Shown: positions 36,913-47,488, counted from the first letter of the stretch. The stretch: DNA of 64,000 bases from Vibrio brasiliensis LMG 20546 (GCF_000189255.1 NZ_AEVS01000045.1:1-64000), one strand, 5' to 3'. A program made the numbers and translations. Notes: generated by a model not told the origin, from the letters alone.

Positions 36913-38103
36913 ATGTTTGAAAAAGTAGTTGCTGCTCCCGCAGACCCTATTCTTGGCCTTACTGAAGAATTTAAAAAAGACGCTCGCGCTGAAAAGATTA
37001 ACTTAGGCGTTGGTATCTACAAGAATGAACAAGGTGAAACCCCTGTTCTTGCGACCGTTAAAAAAGCGGAAGCTGCACTAATCGAAACCGAAAAAACCAA
37101 GTCGTACCTAACTATCGAAGGCACTGCCGAGTACGCTCTGGCGGTACAAAAACTTCTTTTCGGCGAAGATGCTGAAATCGTTGCTGATAAGCGTGCTAAA
37201 ACTGCACAAGCTCCTGGTGGTACCGGTGCACTGCGTGTTGCTGGCGAGTTCATCAAGCGTCAACTAGGCGACGCTAAGATTTGGATCAGCAACCCAACTT
37301 GGGCTAACCACAACGGTGTCTTCACTGCTGCGGGTATCGAAACTGCTCAGTACAGCTACTACAACGCTGAAACTAAAGATAAAGATTTCTCAGCTATGGT
37401 TGCGGATCTGGAGAAGGCAGCTGAAGGCGATATCGTTCTACTACACGGCTGCTGTCATAACCCAACGGGTATCGACCCAACGGCTGAAGAGTGGGAAACA
37501 CTGGCTAAGCTTGTTGCTGATAAGAAACTACTTCCTCTATTCGACTTCGCTTACCAGGGTTTTGCCAAAGGCGTTGAAGAAGATGCTCAAGGCCTGCGTA
37601 TCTTTGCTAAATACAACAAAGAAATCTTAGTCGCGAGCTCTTTCTCTAAGAACTTCGGTCTGTACAACGAGCGTGTTGGTGCTTTCACTCTTGTTGCTGA
37701 ATCAGCGGACGTTGCTGCAACAGCATTCTCACAAGTTAAAGCAATCATTCGTTCTATCTACTCTAACCCACCAGCACACGGTAGCGCTGTGGTGACTCAT
37801 ATCCTTAACAACCCAGCACTTCGTGCAGAGTGGGAAGCAGAAGTTAAAGAGATGCGTGACCGTATTCAGGATATGCGTGAACTATTCGTTGCAACACTTA
37901 AAGAACAAGGTGTTGATGCTGACTTTAGCTTCATTGAGCGTCAGAACGGTATGTTCTCATTCTCTGGTCTAAGCAAAGAGCAGGTTAACCGTCTGAAAGA
38001 TGAGTTTGCAATTTACATCGTTGGCTCTGGCCGTATCAGCGTTGCAGGTATGACTCGTGCAAACATGCTACCTCTGTGTAAAGGTATTGCTGCGGTTCTT
38101 TAA
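36913..38103 (+). CDS. aspC: Aspartate/aromatic aminotransferase
   Basis: A 396-aa PLP enzyme of the class I AspC/TyrB group, transaminating aspartate with 2-oxoglutarate and often aromatic amino acids too. It follows E. coli AspC closely: [51 protein letters not shown], the PLP-lysine segment [16 protein letters not shown], and [10 protein letters not shown]. The start is at MFEKVV (36913), preceded by GGATGA; an ATG 9 nt upstream is also in frame. Its precise choice between AspC and TyrB roles cannot be told. It converges on an outer-membrane protein gene through a shared strong terminator. Confidence 0.93.
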   Translation: MFEKVVAAPADPILGLTEEFKKDARAEKINLGVGIYKNEQGETPVLATVKKAEAALIETEKTKSYLTIEGTAEYALAVQKLLFGEDAEIVADKRAKTAQAPGGTGALRVAGEFIKRQLGDAKIWISNPTWANHNGVFTAAGIETAQYSYYNAETKDKDFSAMVADLEKAAEGDIVLLHGCCHNPTGIDPTAEEWETLAKLVADKKLLPLFDFAYQGFAKGVEEDAQGLRIFAKYNKEILVASSFSKNFGLYNERVGAFTLVAESADVAATAFSQVKAIIRSIYSNPPAHGSAVVTHILNNPALRAEWEAEVKEMRDRIQDMRELFVATLKEQGVDADFSFIERQNGMFSFSGLSKEQVNRLKDEFAIYIVGSGRISVAGMTRANMLPLCKGIAAVL

Positions 38104-38118
38104 TCGCCGATAGATACA

Positions 38119-38149
38119 AAAAGAGCCAGCATTTGCTGGCTCTTTTTTT
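38119..38149. terminator. Bidirectional terminator between aspC and the outer-membrane gene
   Basis: AGAGCCAGC (38122-38130) pairs with GCTGGCTCT (38135-38143), ATTT loop, with TTTTTT on the plus side and A-rich sequence giving T on the minus side. Confidence 0.9.
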
Positions 38150-38162
38150 GTTTAGCAACCAA

Positions 38163-38816
38163 TCAGAACAAGAAGCGTAATGAAATCCCACCTTCATTAG
38201 TGGTTGCACTACCGCTGATCTTAACCGTTTCAAAATCACCACTGCGATGAGTGTAAAAACCGCCCAGGGTAATACGTGGCGATAGATGGTAGTCAGCACG
38301 TAACTGATAAATTTCCTCTTGCAGAAAATCAGTATGGTTATATTCCGCACTTGCGGCCAGTTCCCATTTCTCTGTTAGAGCATATTTCAGCTCTAAGCCC
38401 GCCCCTAAGACTAAATCACTGTCACTGAATAGCTTAACGCTGGTTGAGTCCTGTGTTTGTGTTGCCCATAAATAACCCAATTTGGCCTTAGCGACTAAAT
38501 CAAGCTTATCCATAACGGGATAACGATAGGCTACGCCCGGTAATAACGTGTAGAGCTCGGTGGTAAAATCTTCTGGGTGAATAAAGCGCGCAGTATAATC
38601 AAGGGTGAACAGTACATTCTCCGTCCATAGGTAATTACCCCCCACAGCCAGTGCGGTGACATTATTGTTTACACCAAGATTTTCGTTGAGAGAACCAGCA
38701 CTAAGATCTGCATACGCATAGTCATAGTTTATCTGGTTAGTGCTGTCGTTAGCGGCAACATGCAATGATGTAGCGAGTAGAAAAGGGGCGAATATCCGAC
38801 TGTACTTTACTTCCAT
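38163..38816 (-). CDS. Outer-membrane beta-barrel protein
   Basis: A 217-aa exported protein: signal peptide to about residue 22 (FAPFLLATSLHVAANDS), then alternating amphipathic strands (for example NVLFTLDYTARF, LELKYALTEKWELAASAEYN) and a C-terminal Phe (ISLRFLF), the recognition signal for barrel assembly. About eight to ten strands are suggested. I do not recognise a named family. It may form a small pore or act as a surface protein. The gene is monocistronic and shares the terminator of aspC. Confidence 0.75.
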   Translation of the reverse strand: MEVKYSRIFAPFLLATSLHVAANDSTNQINYDYAYADLSAGSLNENLGVNNNVTALAVGGNYLWTENVLFTLDYTARFIHPEDFTTELYTLLPGVAYRYPVMDKLDLVAKAKLGYLWATQTQDSTSVKLFSDSDLVLGAGLELKYALTEKWELAASAEYNHTDFLQEEIYQLRADYHLSPRITLGGFYTHRSGDFETVKISGSATTNEGGISLRFLF

Positions 38817-39041
38817 TACGACCTCATTAAGTCCATTTACAACTCACATTCAATCGTTCAGTGGAGCCATAGAATCGAAGAAACAGGTCGTCACTGACTG
38901 AACACAAATGGAGAGATTGAGCGATTGCCCCGCAAAAGCTAGTGGCAAAATATGTACCTAAAATATAGATCAGATTGGCAGCAAGTTACTGAATGAATTG
39001 TGAGAATTATGATCCGTCACGCGCATTACTGAGCAGATAGT

Positions 39042-39069
39042 AAAAAAGATCTCACAAGAGATCTTTTTT
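39042..39069 (-). terminator. Terminator of the 125-aa protein gene
   Basis: AAAAAAGATCTC (39042-39053) pairs with GAGATCTTTTTT (39058-39069), ACAA loop. The minus strand runs into TTTTTTA. Confidence 0.85.
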
Positions 39070-39071
39070 GT

Positions 39072-39449
39072 TTAAAACTTAACCATTAATTCATCTTGCG
39101 ACAGGCTGACGATTTCAGCATGAGACTTAGCACGCAGTCGGTCTAGTTGCTCGCTGTCGAGCTCATAAGGCATGACCAGTTTAAGCTCTTCTACCCCTTC
39201 AGTCTTAGCCAGTTTGAGTAACGTGATTATGTTTGATTCATCACTACGATTCGCAGACAACGACTTCATAGCTTGATCCCACAAGCGATCTTCAACAGAT
39301 AGAGTCTCTTTAATCGTATCCTTCCAGGCCAGGCTGAATATCGGAGCGAACGTGCTCATCGCTTCAAGGAAAGTCCATTTCTTACTGCAAGAAGCACCGA
39401 GAAAAGATGTATAGTCGAATACAACACTTGTCTTGCCCAGATGTTCCAT
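39072..39449 (-). CDS. Hypothetical protein, 125 aa
   Basis: A complete 125-aa soluble protein starting MEHLGKTSVVFDYTSFLGAS. The middle contains LSANRSDESNIITLLKLAKTEGVEELKLVMPYELDSEQLDRL, mixed alpha/beta in character. No signal peptide or membrane segment. The terminator begins 3 nt after the stop, supporting a real transcript. Family not recognised and no function proposed. Confidence 0.65.
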   Translation of the reverse strand: MEHLGKTSVVFDYTSFLGASCSKKWTFLEAMSTFAPIFSLAWKDTIKETLSVEDRLWDQAMKSLSANRSDESNIITLLKLAKTEGVEELKLVMPYELDSEQLDRLRAKSHAEIVSLSQDELMVKF

Positions 39450-39664
39450 ATCATCCCCCGTAATATCGGCAACACAGTGTACTCAATATCCTAGATTACC
39501 CCTGTTATAGCAATAGGATATAAAACAATAGTCTTTTATGCCCTAAATTTGTTTGAAAAAGCTATATAAAAACCAATACGGTAACAAAATGTGTACAATC
39601 CAGAGATATAAGGGACCGGTTGCTTAATATTTCGGATACTAAATAATACCCCTGCTTGCCACCA

Positions 39665-42010
39665 CTACTTGACGTCAACTATCTTACTCGCCTTCTTATA
39701 CTGAATTCTCCAGCCCTTCCACGTTGGTAACTCCCAACGCTTTGGATAACCTTTACGTAAACCATCCCGGTAGACCACATAAACAAGCTTCTTATTAACC
39801 TGATAATCGACGTCAAGATTCAAATCACCCAGAGCCAGTTCAAACGGATAAGTCTCAGCAAAGTCCTGATACTGCCAATAAGGAATACCATCGAAGAGAA
39901 AATCATCGGCAGAAAAAAGCTCCAACTCTGAAATATCGGTGAGTTCAAGCAGTGTTAGTTGTTCGGTAAACCATTGATCAAAGGTAAGCTCGCTCACGTC
40001 TGACGTATGCTCTGCCAGACCAAGAGCCACATACAGTTTCCAGTGTTCGATTTCCTGATGACGTTGCTTAGCAAACCCCGCCAGATACTGCTCATTTTTC
40101 ACCGCTTGCAGCATAGGTTTGATTGCCAGCTCTCCTGTTGCGGCTTCATGTCGGGTGGCGATAACTCTGCCAGCGTAGATCAATTGCATTTCGACCATCA
40201 TCTGATCGTCAATGGTTTGTGTTTCTCCCTCCTGCCAGCTGCCCAGCTCTATCTGTTCAAGTGCCTTCAATTCAATCGGCATGGTGAAGGTCGCAAGATT
40301 TAAAGTCTGTTTAACACCTCGCCCCGGTAGACTGTGAGTATCGAGGACCAATGCCGCCTGATACTTATCGAGAAAACGACTCTCCCGCCCCAAAACCACT
40401 TCCATCTCTCCATTGCCGAGTGCTTCACGTCGTTTGATACGGCGAACGAAGACTAATTCAGGATGCAAGAGGGCGATCGCTTCGACCAAATCCTTATGGG
40501 AGTAACGGGAGGCAACGCTCAGTTGAGGCAATTCGAATGCTGCGCGCATCTGCTCTGCCAGAGCCATTGCTTCTTTACGAACATCGTGATCTACGTTCAC
40601 GGCAGAGAAGGTTTCGCCTCGCAGGATTCCAATTGCCAGTTGCGCATCGCAACCAAGTGGCTCCTGCTGAAGCAATTGTTCAGTCTGTTCTTCACTGTTT
40701 GAGATACGATATAAAGAGGCCGGTGTAGCAATGACTGAAGTAAGATCAACCATAGCTTCCTGCAACGCCCTACTCGGCATTCGGGTTACTAAGTCTGCAT
40801 AAAGGGCATCAATCGGTAATGGGTAGATCCGTTGACCATGCTCAGTAGCAAGCCCCTGCTGGTCTATAGCCCCCATCAGCTCAAGCAGATTGTTTGCCTG
40901 ACTCATAGAACGCTCGGGGAGCGGTTCAAGAAAGGTCAAGCTGCTCAATGCCTTGCCACAACTGGCTGATGCGAGCATTGCTTCCGTCAGGGCTTCACGG
41001 TGCATTTCTGGCGGTGTGACTTCCGTTAGTGCCGCGTGCTCTCCGTATAAACGAATACAGATTCCATCCATCACTCGCCCTGCTCGTCCGGCACGCTGTT
41101 TGGCGCTCGCTTTGGAGATATGCTTGAGGCTAAGCGCAGTACGACCGTTTCTCTGCTCGGTACGTCGCTCTAACCCTGAATCGATGACTGCAACAATGTT
41201 GGGTATCGTTAACGAGGTCTCCGCTACATTGGTTGCCAATACCACTTTTTTATAGGACTGAGGATTGAGGGCAATCTGTCGTTGCTCATCAGATACCGAA
41301 GCATGCAAAGGAACAGCGACCAGCCCCTCTATTGAAGAGAGCTTACTTAAGCACTGAGTGATCTCTTTACGTCCTGGAAGAAACACCAGAATGTCACCAT
41401 CAACATCCTGCAGAGCCAACACTTCTTGCTTTACTTTTTCATCCAGTTGGCGCGCATCGGGCAGTTGTCTTGAGTCCCCTGCCCGATAGCCAATCGCGAC
41501 ATCAAAATTACGCCCTTGAGCCTGCATTCGCTCAGCTCCGATATATCGAGCCAACTTTTCACCTTCGATGGTTGCCGAGGTGATGACCAAGCGGTGTAAA
41601 TTCACCTCTCTCAGTAAGGCAACCAACAAGTCTGTGTCCCAGCGGCGCTCATGGAACTCATCGACGATAATGGTTGAGAAGTCTGCCAGTTTATTCTCAC
41701 TGTACCAACGTAAAGCAACGCCCGGAGTCACGAATACTATCTGAGTGTTGTCGTCACAGCGTGTCTCAAGTTTAATCGCGTAGCCAACCGACTCGCCTAC
41801 TGGCTGTTGTTTTTGTTCAGCGAGAAATTCGGCTAATGAGGTACAGGCAATTCGTCTCGGTTCAATGACTAACACTCGACCGTTGTTTGCTGCCCATAGT
41901 GGAAGGCGGGTCGATTTCCCTGAGCCCGTTTCAGCTTCTACAATTAGGTGATGGTCGGAAAGCTGTTCTAAAAAATCAGCTTGCAGTGTGTCTATCGGTA
42001 AACTGAACAT
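39665..42010 (-). CDS. hrpB: ATP-dependent RNA helicase HrpB
   Basis: A 781-aa DEAH-type helicase. Motif I GSGKST (29-34), motif II DEFH (117-120, the HrpB form of DEAH), motif III SAT (145-147), then LATNVAETSLTIPNIVAVIDSGLERR (motif V region) and QRAGRAGRV (motif VI). The C-terminal HrpB domain is present (LPGRGVKQTLNLATFTMPIELK and the final WRIQYKKASKIVDVK). It is somewhat shorter than E. coli HrpB (about 810-820). The cellular role of HrpB is not settled. The gene is monocistronic and divergent from maeA. Confidence 0.93.
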   Translation of the reverse strand: MFSLPIDTLQADFLEQLSDHHLIVEAETGSGKSTRLPLWAANNGRVLVIEPRRIACTSLAEFLAEQKQQPVGESVGYAIKLETRCDDNTQIVFVTPGVALRWYSENKLADFSTIIVDEFHERRWDTDLLVALLREVNLHRLVITSATIEGEKLARYIGAERMQAQGRNFDVAIGYRAGDSRQLPDARQLDEKVKQEVLALQDVDGDILVFLPGRKEITQCLSKLSSIEGLVAVPLHASVSDEQRQIALNPQSYKKVVLATNVAETSLTIPNIVAVIDSGLERRTEQRNGRTALSLKHISKASAKQRAGRAGRVMDGICIRLYGEHAALTEVTPPEMHREALTEAMLASASCGKALSSLTFLEPLPERSMSQANNLLELMGAIDQQGLATEHGQRIYPLPIDALYADLVTRMPSRALQEAMVDLTSVIATPASLYRISNSEEQTEQLLQQEPLGCDAQLAIGILRGETFSAVNVDHDVRKEAMALAEQMRAAFELPQLSVASRYSHKDLVEAIALLHPELVFVRRIKRREALGNGEMEVVLGRESRFLDKYQAALVLDTHSLPGRGVKQTLNLATFTMPIELKALEQIELGSWQEGETQTIDDQMMVEMQLIYAGRVIATRHEAATGELAIKPMLQAVKNEQYLAGFAKQRHQEIEHWKLYVALGLAEHTSDVSELTFDQWFTEQLTLLELTDISELELFSADDFLFDGIPYWQYQDFAETYPFELALGDLNLDVDYQVNKKLVYVVYRDGLRKGYPKRWELPTWKGWRIQYKKASKIVDVK

Positions 42011-42168
42011 AAATCGCCGCGTGAGTGGACTAAAGCACGAAATTATATACGTAAACTTTACCAGAATGCAGGAATATTCAGTTTACATTAAGACAACGAA
42101 TCCCTATCATTTTTAGGTTCCGAGTTCCAAAGGTCTAATGACCCCTTCCACCCTACTTAAGGCAAGTG

Positions 42169-43857
42169 ATGAATAACGATAAACGCCCTTTATATATTGC
42201 TTACGCTGGTCCAGCCCTGCTTAGTACGCCGTTGCTAAACAAAGGCAGTGCCTTCAGCGCGCAGGAAAGAAGATCTTTCAACCTTGAAGGTCTATTGCCT
42301 GAAAATACTGAAACTATTCAAGAGCAAGTAGAGCGTGCTTATCAACAATATTGCAACTTTGAAAGCGATATGGATAAGCACATTTACCTGCGCAACATCC
42401 AAGACACTAACGAAACCCTATTCTACCGTCTGGTTCAGAATCACATTTCAGAGATGATGCCTATCATCTATACACCAACGGTTGGTGCTGCATGTGAAAA
42501 CTTCTCGAACATCTATCGTCGTGGCCGTGGTCTGTTTGTTTCTTACGCAAACCGTGACCGTATCGATGACATCCTTAACAACGCGTCTAACCACAATGTC
42601 AAAGTTATCGTGGTAACGGATGGCGAGCGTATTCTTGGTCTAGGCGACCAGGGTATCGGCGGCATGGGTATTCCAATTGGTAAACTGGCTCTATACACCG
42701 CGTGTGGTGGCATCAGTCCAGCTTACACACTACCTATCGTACTCGATGTCGGTACCAATAACCCACAACGACTCGCAGACCCAATGTACATGGGCTGGCG
42801 TCATCCGCGTATTACTGGCGCGGAGTACGATGCTTTCGTTGAAGAGTTCATGCAGGCAGTTCAGCGCCGTTGGCCTGATGCACTCATTCAATTTGAAGAC
42901 TTCGCACAGAAAAACGCTATGCCGCTACTTGAGCGTTACAAAGATCGCGTTTGTTGTTTCAATGACGATATTCAAGGTACTGCTGCTGTTACTGTTGGTT
43001 CGCTACTTGCAGCTTGTCAGGCTGCTGGCAGCAAGCTCTCAGAGCAACGTGTGACCTTCTTAGGCGCAGGTTCAGCAGGTTGTGGTATCGCTGAAGCTAT
43101 CATTGCTCAGATGGTCTCTGAAGGTATCACTGATGAACAGGCACGTTCTCAGGTATTTATGGTCGACCGCTGGGGTCTGTTACAGGAAGGCATGCCTAAC
43201 CTGTTAGACTTCCAACAGCGCCTGGTACAGAAACACGCCAATACTGCTGACTGGGAGTCAGACAGCAATGGTTATTCATTGCTTGATGTAATGCGTAACG
43301 CTAAACCAACGGTTCTGGTTGGTGTATCTGGTGCACCGGGTCTGTTCAGCGAAGATGTGATCAAGGAAATGCACAAACACTGTGCGCGCCCAATCGTATT
43401 CCCGCTTTCTAACCCGACCAGCCGTGTCGAAGCAACGCCTAACGACATCATTCGCTGGACCAATGGTGAAGCGCTGGTTGCAACGGGTAGTCCATTTGAT
43501 CCTGTGGTACATGAAGGTAAAACTTACCCGATTGCACAGTGTAACAACAGTTACATCTTCCCTGGTATTGGTCTGGGTGTACTCGCAGTACAAGCTAAGC
43601 GTGTTACCGACGAAATGCTGATGGAATCAAGCCGTGCACTTGCAACCTGTTCTCCTCTGGCGATCAATGGTCAAGGTGCATTGCTACCGCCACTAGAGGC
43701 GATCCACTCTGTATCGAAGAAGATTGCATTTGCTGTCGCTAAAAAGGCAATTGAACAAGGTGTCGCTCTGGAAATCCCAGATGACGCGCTAGAAGAAGCA
43801 ATTGACGCGTCTTTCTGGCAGCCAGTTTACCGCCGCTACAAGCGCACAGCATTCTAA
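42169..43857 (+). CDS. maeA: NAD-dependent malic enzyme
   Basis: A 562-aa malic enzyme that oxidatively decarboxylates malate to pyruvate with NAD. It shows [76 protein letters not shown] and [15 protein letters not shown] (dinucleotide-binding). Length matches E. coli MaeA (565). The start is at the ATG at 42169, 6 nt after AAGG; the GTG just before it is less likely. Strong codon bias. It is followed by a terminator. Confidence 0.93.
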   Translation: MNNDKRPLYIAYAGPALLSTPLLNKGSAFSAQERRSFNLEGLLPENTETIQEQVERAYQQYCNFESDMDKHIYLRNIQDTNETLFYRLVQNHISEMMPIIYTPTVGAACENFSNIYRRGRGLFVSYANRDRIDDILNNASNHNVKVIVVTDGERILGLGDQGIGGMGIPIGKLALYTACGGISPAYTLPIVLDVGTNNPQRLADPMYMGWRHPRITGAEYDAFVEEFMQAVQRRWPDALIQFEDFAQKNAMPLLERYKDRVCCFNDDIQGTAAVTVGSLLAACQAAGSKLSEQRVTFLGAGSAGCGIAEAIIAQMVSEGITDEQARSQVFMVDRWGLLQEGMPNLLDFQQRLVQKHANTADWESDSNGYSLLDVMRNAKPTVLVGVSGAPGLFSEDVIKEMHKHCARPIVFPLSNPTSRVEATPNDIIRWTNGEALVATGSPFDPVVHEGKTYPIAQCNNSYIFPGIGLGVLAVQAKRVTDEMLMESSRALATCSPLAINGQGALLPPLEAIHSVSKKIAFAVAKKAIEQGVALEIPDDALEEAIDASFWQPVYRRYKRTAF

Positions 43858-43864
43858 CCAAATA

Positions 43865-43890
43865 AAAAGCCCAGCCACGCTGGGTTTTTT
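43865..43890 (+). terminator. Terminator of maeA
   Basis: CCCAGC (43870-43875) pairs with GCTGGG (43879-43884), CAC loop, followed by TTTTTTT. Adjacent G-T and A-T pairs extend the stem. Confidence 0.85.
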
Positions 43891-43990
43891 TATTCCTGTC
43901 ACACAAGTCTATTCTCACAAATGCCGTACTAGACATTCGCGCATCACTTCATGTTATTCTCGTTAAATCAATACTATGTAATGTACTGCA

Positions 43991-44311
43991 ATGGAATACT
44001 TGAACTTGTTAGGTAGCTACCTTAGACCCTACCTAAGCGAAATCTCTACCGCACTAATCGCCTGTACTCTTGTGATGGCAGGTGGCGAAATTAACGCGCT
44101 GTTAAGACGTTTATTAAGAAATTACAACTTCGCACTCAGAACCTTCGCCTTTGTCTTGATTAACGCGTTTGGTTACGGCTTAATCATTGTTAAAGCAACC
44201 CCTTACCTATCTCGGACATTACGCGGTTTAGATGCTGGCATCATGCTAACCATCGTGTTGTTTTGCTTTACAATTATTGGGTTATGGGCACAAAGGAACA
44301 GACAAATTTAG
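43991..44311 (+). CDS. DUF3392 family inner-membrane protein
   Basis: A 106-aa protein with three predicted membrane segments (IALIACTLVMAGGEI, FALRTFAFVLINAFGYGLII, IMLTIVLFCFTIIGLW), of the length and pattern of DUF3392, known mainly from gamma-proteobacteria. Function unknown. It ends inside or at the start of the next gene, so the two are cotranscribed and likely coupled. Confidence 0.75.
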   Translation: MEYLNLLGSYLRPYLSEISTALIACTLVMAGGEINALLRRLLRNYNFALRTFAFVLINAFGYGLIIVKATPYLSRTLRGLDAGIMLTIVLFCFTIIGLWAQRNRQI

Positions 44312-45105
44312 TGCGTAGATTATTCCACCGTGACAAACCAGCCAAAACTTGGTTAGGCCGGATTCTAAAACTCATCGCTTGGTTGCCAGTCGTATTTATC
44401 GCGCTTTCAGCCAGCTTGTTTGTCGTTGATCGGTGGATCTCATATCAGGCCAGACATCAGGTGTTCACCCAACCCGAGCAGATAGAACAGTTTGATGTTG
44501 CTGTCGTGTTGGGAACGAGCAAATACTTAGGTAAGATTCTTAACGAGTACTATACCAACCGCATTGATGCTGCTATCGAGTTGTACGAGCAAGGTAAAGT
44601 GAGCCACTTTCTACTCAGTGGTGACAACGCTCATCGCTCATACAATGAACCCTGGACAATGAAGCGCGACCTGCTTCGCGCTGGTATTCCTGAAGATAGA
44701 ATCTTTTTAGATTACGCGGGTTTTCGCACCTTAGACTCAGTGGTTCGGGCAAAAGAGATTTTCGATACTGATAACTTCCTGATCATCTCGCAGAAATTTC
44801 ACTGTGAACGGGCGCTGTTTATTGCCAATTCTCACGACATTGACGCAAAGTGTTTTGCGGTTGCCGGGCCATCGAGACATTCTGGCTTACAAGTCAGAGT
44901 GAGAGAGGTATTTGCACGGGCCAAAGCGTTTCTTGATATCTATATCACTCATGCTCAGCCTAAGTTCCTCGGGCCAAAAGAGCCAATCATTAAAGCTGAG
45001 CAAGCGGATACTGAACTACTGAGTGAAAACGATTCTTTAAACAGTGAACAAACACAAAGCGTCATCGTGACAGATGACGCTGATGTTCAACAGACTAGTC
45101 AATAA
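44284..45105 (+). CDS. sanA: SanA/YdcF family membrane protein (DUF218)
   Basis: A protein of about 273 aa with one N-terminal membrane segment (IAWLPVVFIALSASLFVVD) and a DUF218 domain: FDVAVVLGTSKYLG, NRIDAAIELYEQGKVSHFLLSGDN, FRTLDSVVRAKEIF, NFLIISQKFHCERALFIA. This is the SanA type, linked in E. coli to envelope barrier function. The C-terminal tail after about residue 235 is longer and acidic. The start is uncertain: ATG at 44284 inside the DUF3392 gene, or GTG at 44311 overlapping its stop (AAGGA 13 nt upstream). It ends 11 bp inside the convergent GGDEF gene. Confidence 0.82.
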   Translation: MGTKEQTNLVRRLFHRDKPAKTWLGRILKLIAWLPVVFIALSASLFVVDRWISYQARHQVFTQPEQIEQFDVAVVLGTSKYLGKILNEYYTNRIDAAIELYEQGKVSHFLLSGDNAHRSYNEPWTMKRDLLRAGIPEDRIFLDYAGFRTLDSVVRAKEIFDTDNFLIISQKFHCERALFIANSHDIDAKCFAVAGPSRHSGLQVRVREVFARAKAFLDIYITHAQPKFLGPKEPIIKAEQADTELLSENDSLNSEQTQSVIVTDDADVQQTSQ

Positions 45106-46447
45106 CGACTACGCGGTTCCTTCCCTCTCTCTTAGCCATATAGAGCGCTTCATCGGCTCTCACCAACATTTCATTGGTTCTCTCTTCGCCAAGTGACGCT
45201 ACACCGATACTTGTAGTTAGAGGATCGCCATGCACCCAAAGATGAGATTCAACCCGGTGACGAACCTTTTCTGCCAGCTCTGCCGCTTCTTCACTGTTGC
45301 GGCCCGGGCAGAATACAACAAACTCTTCGCCTCCCCAGCGAACCAGCCGTTCGCTGGCACTGAGTGAACTAAGTACAACCATAGTGAACTCTCTGAGTAT
45401 GTCATCGCCCATTGCATGGCCATACTTATCATTGACCACTTTAAAGTGGTCAATATCCAAATACATTACTGACAATCGTTTTGCCTGGGTATTCTGGCCT
45501 TGGTAATTGCTTTCTAACCAGTCACGTATTGAGTGCCTGTTCATCGCGCCTGTCAGTGCATCCCTATTCGCCAGCTCTGCAAAATGAACGTTCTGTTCTT
45601 TAAGGTGACGATTAAGTTTGCGTAGATGTTCTTGTCGATATTGCGCTTGCAAGATCAATTGACGACCACGCTTTATCTCTAACATGCTGTACACCAATGC
45701 CATCGCGACCCAAACCACCAGTAAACCAAGCAATAGATCTTCGCCATCCATGTAGTTGCCAACAAACTCAATGCTGTTGACCTTCATTTTGTACTCACCT
45801 TGATTGTGACCAGAGCCAGTAGCTAACTCTAGTTTTGTCACATTAGAGAATTCCGGTGCCGAATGAGCAATCGGGATCTGATTGTCAGCTAACCACCAAG
45901 TAAGAACCTGTAGGTTAGCGATTGGAATGTCGATAGTGCCGCTGTCAAACCCTGGCGTATATTCAAGACCGTTGTATTTTATTGAGTATTCATTATCTGG
46001 TGACGAATAGGCTGGATTATAGTTCCGCAGATAAAAACGTAACGATGGGGGCTGGCTGCCATCCAGTTGCTCAAAGTCAATATCAAGTCTGACGGTATGG
46101 AAATCTGCTAAGTCCATTCCACTGATCTTTGATGCGCCTAGCTCAACGGATAAGCCACAATATGGCCAAGGGTAGAGCTCCCCTTTTGCAAGACGACACT
46201 CAAGCATGGCTACATCATTCTGGGTCACTAGCGATGAGGTAGAAATCCCTCCCTGAGGCTGATCGTTTGTCGCAGAAAACTCAAACTCCGAAGGTATTAT
46301 CTTAATGACACGTCCACCACCGTGCATCCAAAACATTTGCACGATGAATAGAGTCACAACAACCAAGGTAAAGATAACTTTATGGATAACTTTCAATAGC
46401 AAAATCCGTATTGGCGGGAAAGCAATCAGCCAAATAGTACAACACAC
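45095..46447 (-). CDS. Membrane-bound GGDEF diguanylate cyclase with a periplasmic CBM-like domain
   Basis: A protein of about 450 aa. A membrane segment near 20-40, a periplasmic beta-rich domain (about 45-235, with CGLSVELG, FHTVRLDIDFE, PSLRFYLRNYNPAYS and LELATG, resembling carbohydrate-binding/CIA30-type folds by pattern), a second segment (LLLGLLVVWVAMALVYSML), coiled coil, and a GGDEF domain with intact RWGGEEFVVF. The residues at the I-site position are SASE, so no RxxD inhibition site. The start is unclear: GTG at 46447 is in frame but lacks a good ribosome binding site; a TTG further in behind ACGGAT is possible. Ligand unknown. Confidence 0.85.
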   Translation of the reverse strand: MCCTIWLIAFPPIRILLLKVIHKVIFTLVVVTLFIVQMFWMHGGGRVIKIIPSEFEFSATNDQPQGGISTSSLVTQNDVAMLECRLAKGELYPWPYCGLSVELGASKISGMDLADFHTVRLDIDFEQLDGSQPPSLRFYLRNYNPAYSSPDNEYSIKYNGLEYTPGFDSGTIDIPIANLQVLTWWLADNQIPIAHSAPEFSNVTKLELATGSGHNQGEYKMKVNSIEFVGNYMDGEDLLLGLLVVWVAMALVYSMLEIKRGRQLILQAQYRQEHLRKLNRHLKEQNVHFAELANRDALTGAMNRHSIRDWLESNYQGQNTQAKRLSVMYLDIDHFKVVNDKYGHAMGDDILREFTMVVLSSLSASERLVRWGGEEFVVFCPGRNSEEAAELAEKVRHRVESHLWVHGDPLTTSIGVASLGEERTNEMLVRADEALYMAKREGRNRVVVID

Positions 46448-46658
46448 AGTTAATAATAAGATCTTGGTTCCATTTTATCTCGTTTTCACTGCTCGTTCGC
46501 CAGTAAATATTAGATCTGCCTCATAAACTATCCCCGTATAAGTGATGATTTTGCTCGCTTTACTGCTGATGACCTCTGCACGCAGACAGAGAAAAAAGTG
46601 TTACACTAGAAGACTAAAAACAAACGGGGATTAACCCCGAATAATTAAGAGCACTGTC

Positions 46659-47483
46659 ATGTCTTTAATTGCTAAAGGTACGCTAAGTAAGATGCGTGCC
46701 TCTCTAGAAAATACCGTTCATTATCGTCTGCCTGTGGGTGATGAGTTAGTAGACCTCTCTCCTTTCATCGGTCAGACACTGACCCTTACCCACACTGGCA
46801 ACATCTTCTGTTGCTCATGTGGCAAAAAGACCAAAAAGAGCTACTCTCAAGGCCACTGCTTTGTCTGCATGAAGAAGCTGGCTAGTTGCGACATGTGTAT
46901 TATGAAACCTGAAACCTGCCACTACGATCAGGGAACCTGTCGCGAGCCTCAGTGGGGCGAAGAGAACTGTATGGTTGACCACTTTGTCTACCTTTCAAAC
47001 ACCTCAAGTCTTAAGGTAGGTATTACCCGTCATACTCAGATCCCAACTCGATGGATTGATCAGGGCGCAACTCAGGGTTTACCAATTTTCAAGGTTAAAA
47101 CACGTCATATTTCTGGTTTGATCGAAGTAGAATTGGCCAAACATATCGCGGATAAAACCAACTGGCGTACTTTGCTCAAGGGCGATGGCGAGCCAATGGC
47201 ACTGGAACAACGCTTTGCTGAGCTACTACCATTGGTCGAAGAGAAGATTGCCGAGATAAAACAGCAATTTGGTAACGATGCGATCGAAGTTTTGAGTGGC
47301 GACATCACCACGATTAACTATCCGGTAGAGCAGCACCCTACCAAGATCACTTCGCACAATTTCGATAAGAATCCTGAAGTGACTGGGGTACTTCAGGGCA
47401 TCAAGGGTCAATACATGATTTTTGATACTGGCGTGATTAACATTCGCAAGTTCACTTCCTATGAAGTGGAAGTTAGCGCTTAA
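46659..47483 (+). CDS. DUF2797 family protein with zinc-ribbon-like cysteines
   Basis: A 274-aa cytosolic protein. Residues 50-105 hold a cluster of Cys (CCSCGKK, CFVC, CDMC, CHYDQGTC), as expected for metal binding, followed by a GIY-YIG-like segment (VYLSNTSSLKVGITRHTQIPTRWIDQGA), as in the DUF2797 family. Biochemical role unknown; a nucleic-acid role is suggested only by fold resemblance. ATG at 46659. It is a single gene with a terminator shared with the convergent aminotransferase. Confidence 0.83.
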   Translation: MSLIAKGTLSKMRASLENTVHYRLPVGDELVDLSPFIGQTLTLTHTGNIFCCSCGKKTKKSYSQGHCFVCMKKLASCDMCIMKPETCHYDQGTCREPQWGEENCMVDHFVYLSNTSSLKVGITRHTQIPTRWIDQGATQGLPIFKVKTRHISGLIEVELAKHIADKTNWRTLLKGDGEPMALEQRFAELLPLVEEKIAEIKQQFGNDAIEVLSGDITTINYPVEQHPTKITSHNFDKNPEVTGVLQGIKGQYMIFDTGVINIRKFTSYEVEVSA

Positions 47484-47488
47484 CCAAT

